Assembly (NCBI GenBank): GCA_041446545.1
Contig: JBGOEJ010000012.1
Location: 46,342-110,341, forward strand
Reading direction: 5' to 3'
DNA: 64,000 nt
Origin: Fervidibacter canadensis
Lineage (GTDB): Bacteria; Armatimonadota; Fervidibacteria; Fervidibacterales; Fervidibacteraceae
Shown: in pieces, positions 41,644 through 48,709 of the stretch
How the letters are laid out: every line of letters begins with the position of its first letter
How positions within the stretch are numbered: the stretch's first letter is position 1
The notes under the pieces: generated by a model
The model's input: only the letters and a program-made list of their open reading frames with translations
What the model was told of the DNA's origin: nothing
Database searches by the model: none
Position numbers and translations under genes: made by a program

Positions 41644-42414
41644 TTACAATTGTTGGCTCTTTCGCCACGCAATGATATGCCGCGCTACTTCCACGACAGG
41701 CGCCGTCCAAAGGTCAGAGCGCCGCACCAGAAAGTCGCAAAACTCCGTCAAGGCGTGACGGCTGATGGGCAAATGTCCTTCGTCTATGCCGTGAAAGGTG
41801 ACGATGAGCCAACGACCTCGCTGTGCCGTCCATTCCGCCCAACCGATGAGTTCCGCCCCTCGCAGATACTCCGCCTTCAGCGACCAAAGGTAGTGCAAGT
41901 CACAAGTGAGCGGGTGATTGTCAGGGCGCTCGCCACCGCCACGCCCCGCTAGGAAATGCTTGGCGATGATGGGCACATAACTTTGGCGGGTCAGCCCGCT
42001 GCCGACGAAATCTTGGTAGCACGGGTAAGCGAAGGTTCGTTCAGCGACGCCTGTCAACGCGCGCAATCGTCGTTCCGCTTCCAAAACATCGGCTTCAATG
42101 TCTTGCAGCGTCATTGTTTCCAAGCATCGGGCGACCAACTGGTCGCCGAGGGCACGGCTTCAGGGATGGGTCAGTGAGTGGTTGCCCAATTCGTGCCCTT
42201 GCTCAGCGACCTCTTTCCACGCTGCCCAACGCTCCTGCCAATCGTCACTTTCGGGTGTCGTCCCTCGTGGGTTCAGGTAAAAAGTCGCTCGCAAATTGCG
42301 GTCGTTCAAAAGTGGGACGGCGACTTCCAATTGCGACCGCATCCCGTCATCAAAGGTCAGCGACACCGCTGCCCGACAACCCGACGGAAAAGGTGTCTCC
42401 ACCTGCTCCCCCAT
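41644..42414 (-). CDS. Polysaccharide deacetylase, selenoprotein candidate (in-frame UGA after the HxxxH motif)
   Basis: 256 residues if TGA 42160-42162 is decoded. NodB-fold carbohydrate esterase 4: motif 1 AVSLTFDDGM (about residues 16-25), ATFYLNP, then motif 2 GNHSLTHP with the two zinc histidines (about 77-84), directly followed by the UGA and SRALGDQLVARCLETMTLQDIEADV. Family relatives, as I recall them, often have HPC-S here, so UGA replaces cysteine. Downstream landmarks AYPCYQDFVG and WLIVTFHGID continue in the same frame to the natural stop. On the coding strand GGCGACC-AGTT-GGTCGCC forms a perfect 7-bp hairpin 22 bases from the UGA, with G-U in the loop. ATG 42414 follows AAGGGGG; 18 bases after the GNAT gene. 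Confidence 0.75.
42130..42162 (-). promoter_or_regulatory. UGA codon and candidate SECIS hairpin of the deacetylase gene
   Basis: Coding-strand UGA at 42162-42160; arms 42147-42141 and 42136-42130 pair perfectly over 7 bp, loop AGTT (42140-42137). Distance and the loop G-U fit the bacterial SECIS model well. Confidence 0.6.
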
Positions 42415-42432
42415 CGCTTTCGCCCCCTTCGC

Positions 42433-43371
42433 TCACAAGCGCTTGCGCAAGATGGCGAAACGGCGCGTCTCTTTGAAGCCGAAACGGCTGTATACCTTCT
42501 GCGCCGTCTCCTCGCTCGTCCAGAGAACCCACGCATTGTGCAATCCCTTTCGCCGCATCGTTTGCAGGCACTTGACCATCAGCATCGTCCCGATTCCTTT
42601 ACCTTGCATGTCGCTGCGGACGCCGTAAGGACCAAAATGCTCGCCCTCAAACTGACAATAGCCGACAATTTCGCCTTCGTGCCAAGCGACGACGAATTGG
42701 TCGTAATCGCCCAAGCCTTTCGTGATGTCCGTCAGCAAGTCGCGGGCGTGACGCACCCAATCGCCGGGCATGTGAGTTTTCAAAAACGCCATGAAGTCAA
42801 CCACCTCGTTCGGGCGCAGGTTGCGGACTTCAATCCCTTGCCTTTGCAACCGTTGCTCCCGCTCGGTGTAGGGCGCACCGTCAAAGAGGACGATGTTGGC
42901 GTCCATGCTGATGGCGTGCCCAATGATTTCAAAGCCATGTCGCTGCAAAAAAGCCAACCCATCGGCATAATGGCGCTCGTCCACGCCGGGCACAAAGTAG
43001 TGGGGCGTGTAAGGGGAGATGAGGATTTCCTTGCGGTCGGCGTCGCAAAAAAGTTGCAAGGCGCGTTCCAACAGCGCCGTCCCGACACCCTTGCGTCGCC
43101 ATTCGGGATGGACACCGAACGCCGTGATCCAACCCCGCTCAGGTTCCATGCCCACCTTCTCCATCGGCATCCTTCGGATGAGGCAAAGACAAAACCCACT
43201 CAGTTGCCCATTCGCTTCGGCGACGATCAACCAGTCGGGGTCAAAGTTTTGGTCTAACAGCACCTTGCGATGGAAAGTGGGTCGGTCAATCGGGTCGTAG
43301 GGCAAGGCAGCGTTCCATAGCGCCAAAAGGGGTGCTTCGTCGTCGCCTTTGTAACCGCGCACCGTCACCAT
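42433..43371 (-). CDS. Tandem GNAT-domain N-acetyltransferase family protein
   Basis: 312 residues with two GNAT folds. The first has acetyl-CoA loop GWITAFGVHPEWRRKGVGTALLERAL (about residues 80-105); the second has FGPYGVRSDMQGKGIGTMLMVKCLQTMRRKG (about 245-275) and WTSEETAQKVYSRFGF. Duplicated GNAT proteins acetylate small molecules or proteins; the acceptor is unknown. It lies upstream of the deacetylase gene in a probable two-gene unit, an acetyltransferase/deacetylase pairing that may be coincidental. Confidence 0.85.
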   Translation of the reverse strand: MVTVRGYKGDDEAPLLALWNAALPYDPIDRPTFHRKVLLDQNFDPDWLIVAEANGQLSGFCLCLIRRMPMEKVGMEPERGWITAFGVHPEWRRKGVGTALLERALQLFCDADRKEILISPYTPHYFVPGVDERHYADGLAFLQRHGFEIIGHAISMDANIVLFDGAPYTEREQRLQRQGIEVRNLRPNEVVDFMAFLKTHMPGDWVRHARDLLTDITKGLGDYDQFVVAWHEGEIVGYCQFEGEHFGPYGVRSDMQGKGIGTMLMVKCLQTMRRKGLHNAWVLWTSEETAQKVYSRFGFKETRRFAILRKRL

Positions 43372-43460
43372 CTCTTGTTCGCCTCCGTGAAGGGTGAAAG
43401 CCTTCGGCTGTCGCCTTTAAGCGGCTCGTTTGGGTTTGGTTTTTTGACGCTTCTTTCCGT

Positions 43461-43480
43461 CGGAACGGCTATTAGCCGCC
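43461..43480. repeat. Palindromic GGCTATTAGCC repeat
   Basis: CGGAACGGCTATTAGCCGCC in the 260-base gap between the divergent GNAT and STN/TPR genes. The rest of the gap shows no gene; a related half-site (GACAGGCTATTCG) lies at 43494-43506. Confidence 0.55.
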
Positions 43481-43631
43481 ACATTCCGACCGCGACAGGC
43501 TATTCGTTGCAAGGTTCAACGAGCCAGCCGAGACGGATTTTAACCCTCTGCTCAACCCAATGCGCCACCATCTCAAAACACCCGTTTCATCGGTTTCTGC
43601 GAGGCGACACAATGGAGGTGGGCGATGAAGG

Positions 43632-46600
43632 ATGCGTCGGAGTTGGCTTTGGTTATGCCTCGGGCTTTTAGCGGCGATGGCGGGAGCGCAACCGCCGATG
43701 GTTCACCTTACCGAAACGAACCGACCGCTGGGGGAAGTTTTGGCGTCGTTGAGTCGGCAAACAGGCATGAAGTTTGTGCCTGTCGGGGAGGCAGGCGAGC
43801 GGACGGTGACGGTGCAATTGGAGCGAGCGCCGTTGCCTGAAGCGTTGCGGCAACTGCGTGTCCTTGCCCGCTGCGCCTTCGTTCGGTTTGCAGGTGGCTA
43901 TTTTGCCGTCCCGCTTTTTTCACCCGAAGAGTTGCAGCAGCGCCTGGCAAAGACGCCGCACCCTGAACGGTTGGCAGGCATTTTGAGCCTTGAGCAACGG
44001 ACGGGATGGGGTTGGCAAAGGGTGACGGTCACGGTGCACTTTCAAGCGCCCGACCGCCTGCTCGCTGACTCGCCTTTTGAAACCCTCTGGACGGAAGGGG
44101 AGCGGATGTGGCGATGGGACAAACGGCGGGATGTGGTCGTGGAAGGAGCGACACCTTTGTTGGATTGGACGGAAAGCCTTTTGGGCGTTGCCGCTGTGCC
44201 TGCCTTCGGGCACGGTTGGAGGAAGTTGAGCCCTTGGCTGCCGACAGAGATGAGCGCCACCCTTTTGAAGGGGCGACCCGTTTGGGTGCTGACATTAACG
44301 CGTCAAGGGCAATTGCCTTTCCGTCCCACCTTCACTTTCCTTCGGGTGACCCTTGCCAATACGATGTATGCGCCTTACCTTGAACCGGCGCCTGTGGCAT
44401 GGCAAGTGCGCTGTTTTGTGGATTGCGAGACCCAAAGCGTGGTGCGACGGGAAGTTTACGACCCGCAAGGACGCCCGTTGCAAGTCGTTTCAGCAGAACC
44501 GTTGACCGACAAACCGCTCCCGTTAATCGCCCATCGCTTTGAGGTGCTGGATGCGGGCTTGACCGTCGTGGGAAGAGGGGAGTGGCGTCCCGAAGGGATG
44601 GGAACGGAACGGGACGAGGGGCGAGGGACGAGAGACGGAACGGAACGGGATGAAGGACAAAGGATGGCAGGGAAAGGGACTGGGGATCGGGGGCTGGGGG
44701 CTGATGATTTTTCGCCACCTAATTTGCCTGCCGAGGTGTTGCGTTCCGATGCACCCATCGCCCGTCAATTGGCACAAGCCGAGCAAGTTTGGCTTCATCG
44801 GGACGATGGAGCGACAGCCTTGCAGTTAGTGCGACAAGCGGTGACGCAAACCGACCATCCCGCTGCCTTAGTTGCGGCGGCATCCCTTTTAGCGCGGTTG
44901 AACCGTCCCGAAGAGGCGTGGCAATGCCTGCAAAAGATGCGGGAGCATCTTTGGCGATTTGCCGAGGCAACGACTTTAGCGGTTCAACTCGCCGGGGCAT
45001 TGGGGCGATGGGGAGAACTTCGGGCGTGGCTGCAAGAGCAAGCAGAGCGACCTTCCCTTGCGACTTGGATGGCTTTGGCATCGTTGGCGGAAGTGGAAGC
45101 GTGGCAGCAGGAGAAATGGAGCGACGAGCCGATGGGTTGGTATGCCCGCGTCCTTCGTCACATGGCTACAACACTGTCGGCGAATGGCAAAGAGCGAACT
45201 ATCTTGGCAGCGCCCGAGGAGCGGGCAATGGCTTGGACGGCTGCCCAACGCCTTTTCACTTGGGCATGGGCGATGGGACGAACGGAGCAAGTGATGGCGT
45301 TGGGGCGGGAGTTGTTGGGGACACCTGCCGAACCCATCGGGCGGGCGTTACTGGCTTGGGGAGCAATGGAGCGGGAGGATGACGAAACGGCATGCGAGCA
45401 TCTGCGTCAACTGCGGGAACGCTTTGCCGATTGGACGGCGTTGCGGTTAGCGATGGCAGAGTTGGCGGAAAGTTACGGCTTAACTTCAGAGGCGGAAAGC
45501 GAATATCGCCGCTTGCTTTCGGAAGTGCCCATGACGCCCGAAGGCTTGCGGGTTCGTGAGCATTGGTTGCGTCGGCTCGTGGAGACCGACCAAGCCGAAG
45601 AGGCGGTGCGGTTCTTTTTGGACAGTTTGAGCGCCTTTCGGGATGACTGGGCGAAGTCCCAATGGGCGGAGACTTTTCGGGAGATAGCGACGACGGCATT
45701 GCGCCATAACCGCATCGCCAACCTTGCGGAAGCATGGTGGCAGCGGAAGACGGCGCATCCTGAAAGGGCGTGGCTTTGTGACCTGATGGCGCGCTTTTGC
45801 GAGAGCGAAGACAACTTAGAAGGCGCATTGGAATGGCTCCATCAAGCCACGCTCACTTACCCGCGAATGCCCATTTTTGCGGCGCGTTGGTGTCAAGAGG
45901 TGTTGCGGTTGCACCTTAGGGCACGGCGAGGTGGGATGGACGAAAAAACCGCTGAGAAGTGGCGGCAGTTGGCAGGGAAGCGGGTGGCGTGGATGGATGA
46001 GCGGCTGCGGGCTTGGCGGCGGCAATTTACTGACCAACCCTTCTTTTCGTGGCTGTTCGTCTTTGCGCCCAACCTTTTATCCGCCTACGCCGAAAATCCT
46101 GCCGTCACCCGCCAATTAGCCCGTGAGTTTTTGCGGCGTGCCAAAGAGATGGCACCACCATCGGAAGCAGAGCGGCGCTTGCTGGAGGCTCTCATGTTGC
46201 TCAACTATCCCGCCAACTGGCTGGATCAGCCCGCTCAGATCCGCCTTGCCTTGTTGCGCTTGGAGCAAGTAGAGGGGGCTCAATGGCATGGGTTGCGGAT
46301 GCTGGCGCGCCAACTCTTCGCCACCTTCAACGGTGTCCAGCCCGACCTTCGGGTCTTTTTGCCCTTCCTTGACCGGGCGATGGACAGTTGCTGGGACGAA
46401 ACAGAACGCATCGCTATCGCCCAAAGCGCTTTGCAAACCTTGATCGCCCGCCAGCAGTGGCGGGAGGCGATCTTTCGCTTGCACCGATGGCTACAACTGT
46501 CTGGCAGTGACCTTTATCGGCGAAGTTTACTTTTGGGATGGCGAAACGCCTTGACGCCTTTAGCGGCGGACGAACAGGGACGGGAAGTGTTGTCGCAAGT

Positions 46601-47195
46601 GATGGGGTTGATGCCCGACGATGCCTTTGGGTGGGTGTTGCGGGCGGAAACTTGGGAAGTCGTCGGCGGGACGGACAAGGCAAAGCAAGCCTACGAGCAA
46701 GCCCTTCAGCGACTGGGCGAGAAAGAGAATGCTCATTGGCTTTGGCAACTTTACGGCGAGGCAGCGCTACGATGGGGGAACACCGAGTTGGCAGAGCAAG
46801 CCCTAAAACGAGCGATGGGGCAAGCACCCGTTTGGGAACGAGTGATGCTTTGGCTGCAAGCCCGCACCCAAGGGGAACGGCTTCCTGACGAAGGGCGCAT
46901 CCGACGGCTCATCGCCCATTTCGGATGGCGGTGGCAACTGCTCTCCCTTTTGGCGGGCGCTGTCAATAACCCAAGGGACGCCTTTCGTTGGGTGCATTGG
47001 GCGGAACGGTTAGCGACGATGGATGCGACGGCATCGCGGTTGCAGAAATTCCTGCTGCGGGTGAATTTGGCGCGGTTGGCAGGGCAGACGGGGCGGCGGA
47101 AGTTAGCGCAATTCTGGCTTGAGCGGTTGCGCCAACCCGAAGCGCCTGAAGAAATTCAGACCGCTGCCGACGAAGTGGCAAAGCAGTTGCCATAA
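43632..47195 (+). CDS. Large secreted STN-domain/TPR-repeat protein
   Basis: 1187 residues. Signal peptide (RRSWLWLCLGLLAAMAGA), then an STN-like domain of the secretin/TonB N-terminal type (VHLTETNRPLGEVLASLSRQTG ... VTVQLERAPLPEALRQL, about residues 24-95). An MucB/LolA-like beta region follows (about 100-330), and from about residue 370 a long array of tetratricopeptide-like helices (for instance LVRQAVTQTDHPAALVAAASLLARLNRPEEAW). A heptad-array insert at about residues 325-357 (EGRGTRDGTERDEGQRMAG) separates the beta and helical parts. Probably a periplasmic scaffold; role unknown. Confidence 0.7.
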   Translation: MRRSWLWLCLGLLAAMAGAQPPMVHLTETNRPLGEVLASLSRQTGMKFVPVGEAGERTVTVQLERAPLPEALRQLRVLARCAFVRFAGGYFAVPLFSPEELQQRLAKTPHPERLAGILSLEQRTGWGWQRVTVTVHFQAPDRLLADSPFETLWTEGERMWRWDKRRDVVVEGATPLLDWTESLLGVAAVPAFGHGWRKLSPWLPTEMSATLLKGRPVWVLTLTRQGQLPFRPTFTFLRVTLANTMYAPYLEPAPVAWQVRCFVDCETQSVVRREVYDPQGRPLQVVSAEPLTDKPLPLIAHRFEVLDAGLTVVGRGEWRPEGMGTERDEGRGTRDGTERDEGQRMAGKGTGDRGLGADDFSPPNLPAEVLRSDAPIARQLAQAEQVWLHRDDGATALQLVRQAVTQTDHPAALVAAASLLARLNRPEEAWQCLQKMREHLWRFAEATTLAVQLAGALGRWGELRAWLQEQAERPSLATWMALASLAEVEAWQQEKWSDEPMGWYARVLRHMATTLSANGKERTILAAPEERAMAWTAAQRLFTWAWAMGRTEQVMALGRELLGTPAEPIGRALLAWGAMEREDDETACEHLRQLRERFADWTALRLAMAELAESYGLTSEAESEYRRLLSEVPMTPEGLRVREHWLRRLVETDQAEEAVRFFLDSLSAFRDDWAKSQWAETFREIATTALRHNRIANLAEAWWQRKTAHPERAWLCDLMARFCESEDNLEGALEWLHQATLTYPRMPIFAARWCQEVLRLHLRARRGGMDEKTAEKWRQLAGKRVAWMDERLRAWRRQFTDQPFFSWLFVFAPNLLSAYAENPAVTRQLAREFLRRAKEMAPPSEAERRLLEALMLLNYPANWLDQPAQIRLALLRLEQVEGAQWHGLRMLARQLFATFNGVQPDLRVFLPFLDRAMDSCWDETERIAIAQSALQTLIARQQWREAIFRLHRWLQLSGSDLYRRSLLLGWRNALTPLAADEQGREVLSQVMGLMPDDAFGWVLRAETWEVVGGTDKAKQAYEQALQRLGEKENAHWLWQLYGEAALRWGNTELAEQALKRAMGQAPVWERVMLWLQARTQGERLPDEGRIRRLIAHFGWRWQLLSLLAGAVNNPRDAFRWVHWAERLATMDATASRLQKFLLRVNLARLAGQTGRRKLAQFWLERLRQPEAPEEIQTAADEVAKQLP
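44611..44702 (+). repeat. Mixed heptad array, GGGACGA then GGGACTG type
   Basis: About 90 bases: GGGACGA, GGGGCGA, GGGACGA, GAGACGG ... then GGGACTG, GGGATCG, GGGGCTG, GGGGCTG. Both subfamilies in one tract, inside the STN/TPR gene. Confidence 0.7.
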
Positions 47196-47297
47196 TGCTT
47201 TAAGGCTTCGGGGGACGAGGAGCGATTTGAGCGGTCTAACCTTCTGGGCGTGCATCACCCGCCATCCCTTGACGCCTTTGAAAGGAAGTGACAGCGA

Positions 47298-48185
47298 ATG
47301 CGTGGTCCCTTGATGTCGGCATCGTCCGTCCTAACTCTGTTGGAGCGGCTATTAGCCGTGGCTGCCGTGACTGCCCTTTGCCTTTGGATGGCTTGGGCAG
47401 ACCCATCACCTCAGGGGGTCGCTCAAGCACTGGAGCGGGTTTTGCGCCAGACGGTGACGAACCCAAAGGACGCTAACGGGGTGACTTTGCGCATCGTCCC
47501 TGCTTCACCAGAAGAGACGGCGAAAGGGAAGTTTCGCTTGGTGGAAATCAGCGCTAAGCCCGCTAAGGTCAAAGGGGTGTTTTTGCGGGAGTTTTATGGT
47601 CGGGCGGTAGAGCCCGTCGTGGATGTCCAAGCCCTTTTGCGGGAAGGAGAACTCAAGACGGTCAGTGCAAAGGAGTCGGTCATGGAAGGGGTCATGGATG
47701 CTGAGGCACTGGAGCAGATTTTCGCCGAGGGCAAAAGCACCCGCCCGATGAAAATCAAGGTGCGGATAACCGACGACGGGCGCCTTCAGTTGCAAGGCAT
47801 CTTGACCCTTCTCCGCATCAACAACCCTTTTGAGGCGATTTGTCGGGCGGAGCCGGGAAAAGACGGGCTTTATGTGCGCATTGACGAGTTGAGAATCAAC
47901 GGTGTTCCCGCCCCCGCTTTCCTGCGCCGCCAGTTGGAAGAGCGGGTCAATCCCGTCGTGAAACGAGACGCTCTCCCTTTCCACCCTGAAATCCGCTCCG
48001 TTCGCATCTATCAGCGCCTCATTTATGTCAATCGCCTGCCGCCGATGAGGGAAACGGGACACGGGGCACGGGTCACGGGAATGGTCTCAAAGCAACCCAG
48101 CGGGGGCTTTTCGCCGACCAAACTTGCTCTTCGTCCCGTATCCCATGTCCTGTGTCCCGCTAAAGGGGGGCATAGAAAGGGATGA
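47298..48185 (+). CDS. DUF2993 (LmeA-like) protein with repeat-derived ends
   Basis: 295 residues. A hydrophobic N-terminus (LLERLLAVAAVTALCLWMAWA) is followed by a DUF2993/LmeA-type lipid-binding beta domain (VTLRIVPASPEE; GVFLREFYGRAVEPVVDVQALL; MEGVMDAEALEQIF; MKIKVRITDDGRLQLQG; ELRINGVPAPAFLRRQLEERVNPV). LmeA-family proteins act in the periplasm on phospholipid-like substrates. The last 45 or so residues come from an inverted pair of heptad arrays, and the signal region contains a GGCTATTAGCC palindrome (47343-47360), so repeats shape both ends. Start ATG 47298 is preceded by AAAGGAAG. Stop overlaps the next start (ATGA). Confidence 0.75.
   Translation: MRGPLMSASSVLTLLERLLAVAAVTALCLWMAWADPSPQGVAQALERVLRQTVTNPKDANGVTLRIVPASPEETAKGKFRLVEISAKPAKVKGVFLREFYGRAVEPVVDVQALLREGELKTVSAKESVMEGVMDAEALEQIFAEGKSTRPMKIKVRITDDGRLQLQGILTLLRINNPFEAICRAEPGKDGLYVRIDELRINGVPAPAFLRRQLEERVNPVVKRDALPFHPEIRSVRIYQRLIYVNRLPPMRETGHGARVTGMVSKQPSGGFSPTKLALRPVSHVLCPAKGGHRKG
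47343..47360. repeat. Palindromic GGCTATTAGCC repeat inside the signal-peptide coding region
   Basis: GAGCGGCTATTAGCCGTG, same core as the intergenic copies; reverse complement continues GCTCCAACA as in the 5949 copy. Lies within the first 21 codons of the DUF2993 gene. Confidence 0.55.
48056..48160. repeat. Inverted pair of heptad arrays at a gene end
   Basis: Left arm 48056-48079 (GGGACAC, GGGGCAC, GGGTCAC, GGGA) G-rich forward; right arm 48131-48160 G-rich on the reverse strand (GGGACAC, AGGACAT, GGGATAC, GGGACG). 51 bases between with no gene. It forms the 3' end of the DUF2993 gene. Confidence 0.7.
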
Positions 48186-48685
48186 GCCAACCCAGCGATG
48201 GGATGATAAAGGGGGAGGAACAGGAACACCCGCAACCATCGCCGAAGGCAGCGGGGTGGACCCTTTGGCTGGGTTGGGGTTTCGGCATTGTCGCCCTTGT
48301 CTTCGCCCTTGCCGTTCTCCTTTGGTCGCACCGACAACGGCAGATGTGGCAGGGGGAGTTGACAACTCTGCGACAAGCCCTTGCCTCTGCCCGTCAAGTT
48401 TTCCTCAAGCGCGCCAGTGACGAGTTGGGCTACGCCAGCGTGGATTTGGAAGGCAACTTGCCCAACCGCTACCAAGCCAGTTTTCGGATCGGCGAGGCGC
48501 TCCGTTGGCTTCAAGACGCCGAACCTTTGCTCAGCCCTGAAGGGCAAAAAAAAGCCCTTGCCTTGCGCCAAACCTTGAGCCGCTTAACGGTTGCCGGCGA
48601 GCAAGACCCTCTCAAAGCCCGTGAGGAACTGGCGAAAGCGCGGGACGCTTTGGAGCGCCTTATCCGCACCGAAATGCAACGCTAA
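48182..48685 (+). CDS. Single-pass membrane protein, unknown function
   Basis: 167 residues with a short charged N-terminus, one membrane segment (WTLWLGWGFGIVALVFALAVLLW in two overlapping halves, about residues 26-48) and an alpha-helical outer part with heptad-like periodicity (QGELTTLRQALASARQVFLKRAS; KAREELAKARDALERLIR). I do not recognise a family. Start overlaps the DUF2993 stop and it is 24 bases before smc, so the three genes are probably one unit. Confidence 0.65.
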   Translation: MSQPSDGMIKGEEQEHPQPSPKAAGWTLWLGWGFGIVALVFALAVLLWSHRQRQMWQGELTTLRQALASARQVFLKRASDELGYASVDLEGNLPNRYQASFRIGEALRWLQDAEPLLSPEGQKKALALRQTLSRLTVAGEQDPLKAREELAKARDALERLIRTEMQR

Positions 48686-48709
48686 TGAAGGACTCAGGAA
48701 GGGATGGCT

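Noticed and set aside
47207..47222. GGGGGACGAGGAGCG between the STN/TPR and DUF2993 genes
   Set aside because: Only about two units, too short to separate from chance.
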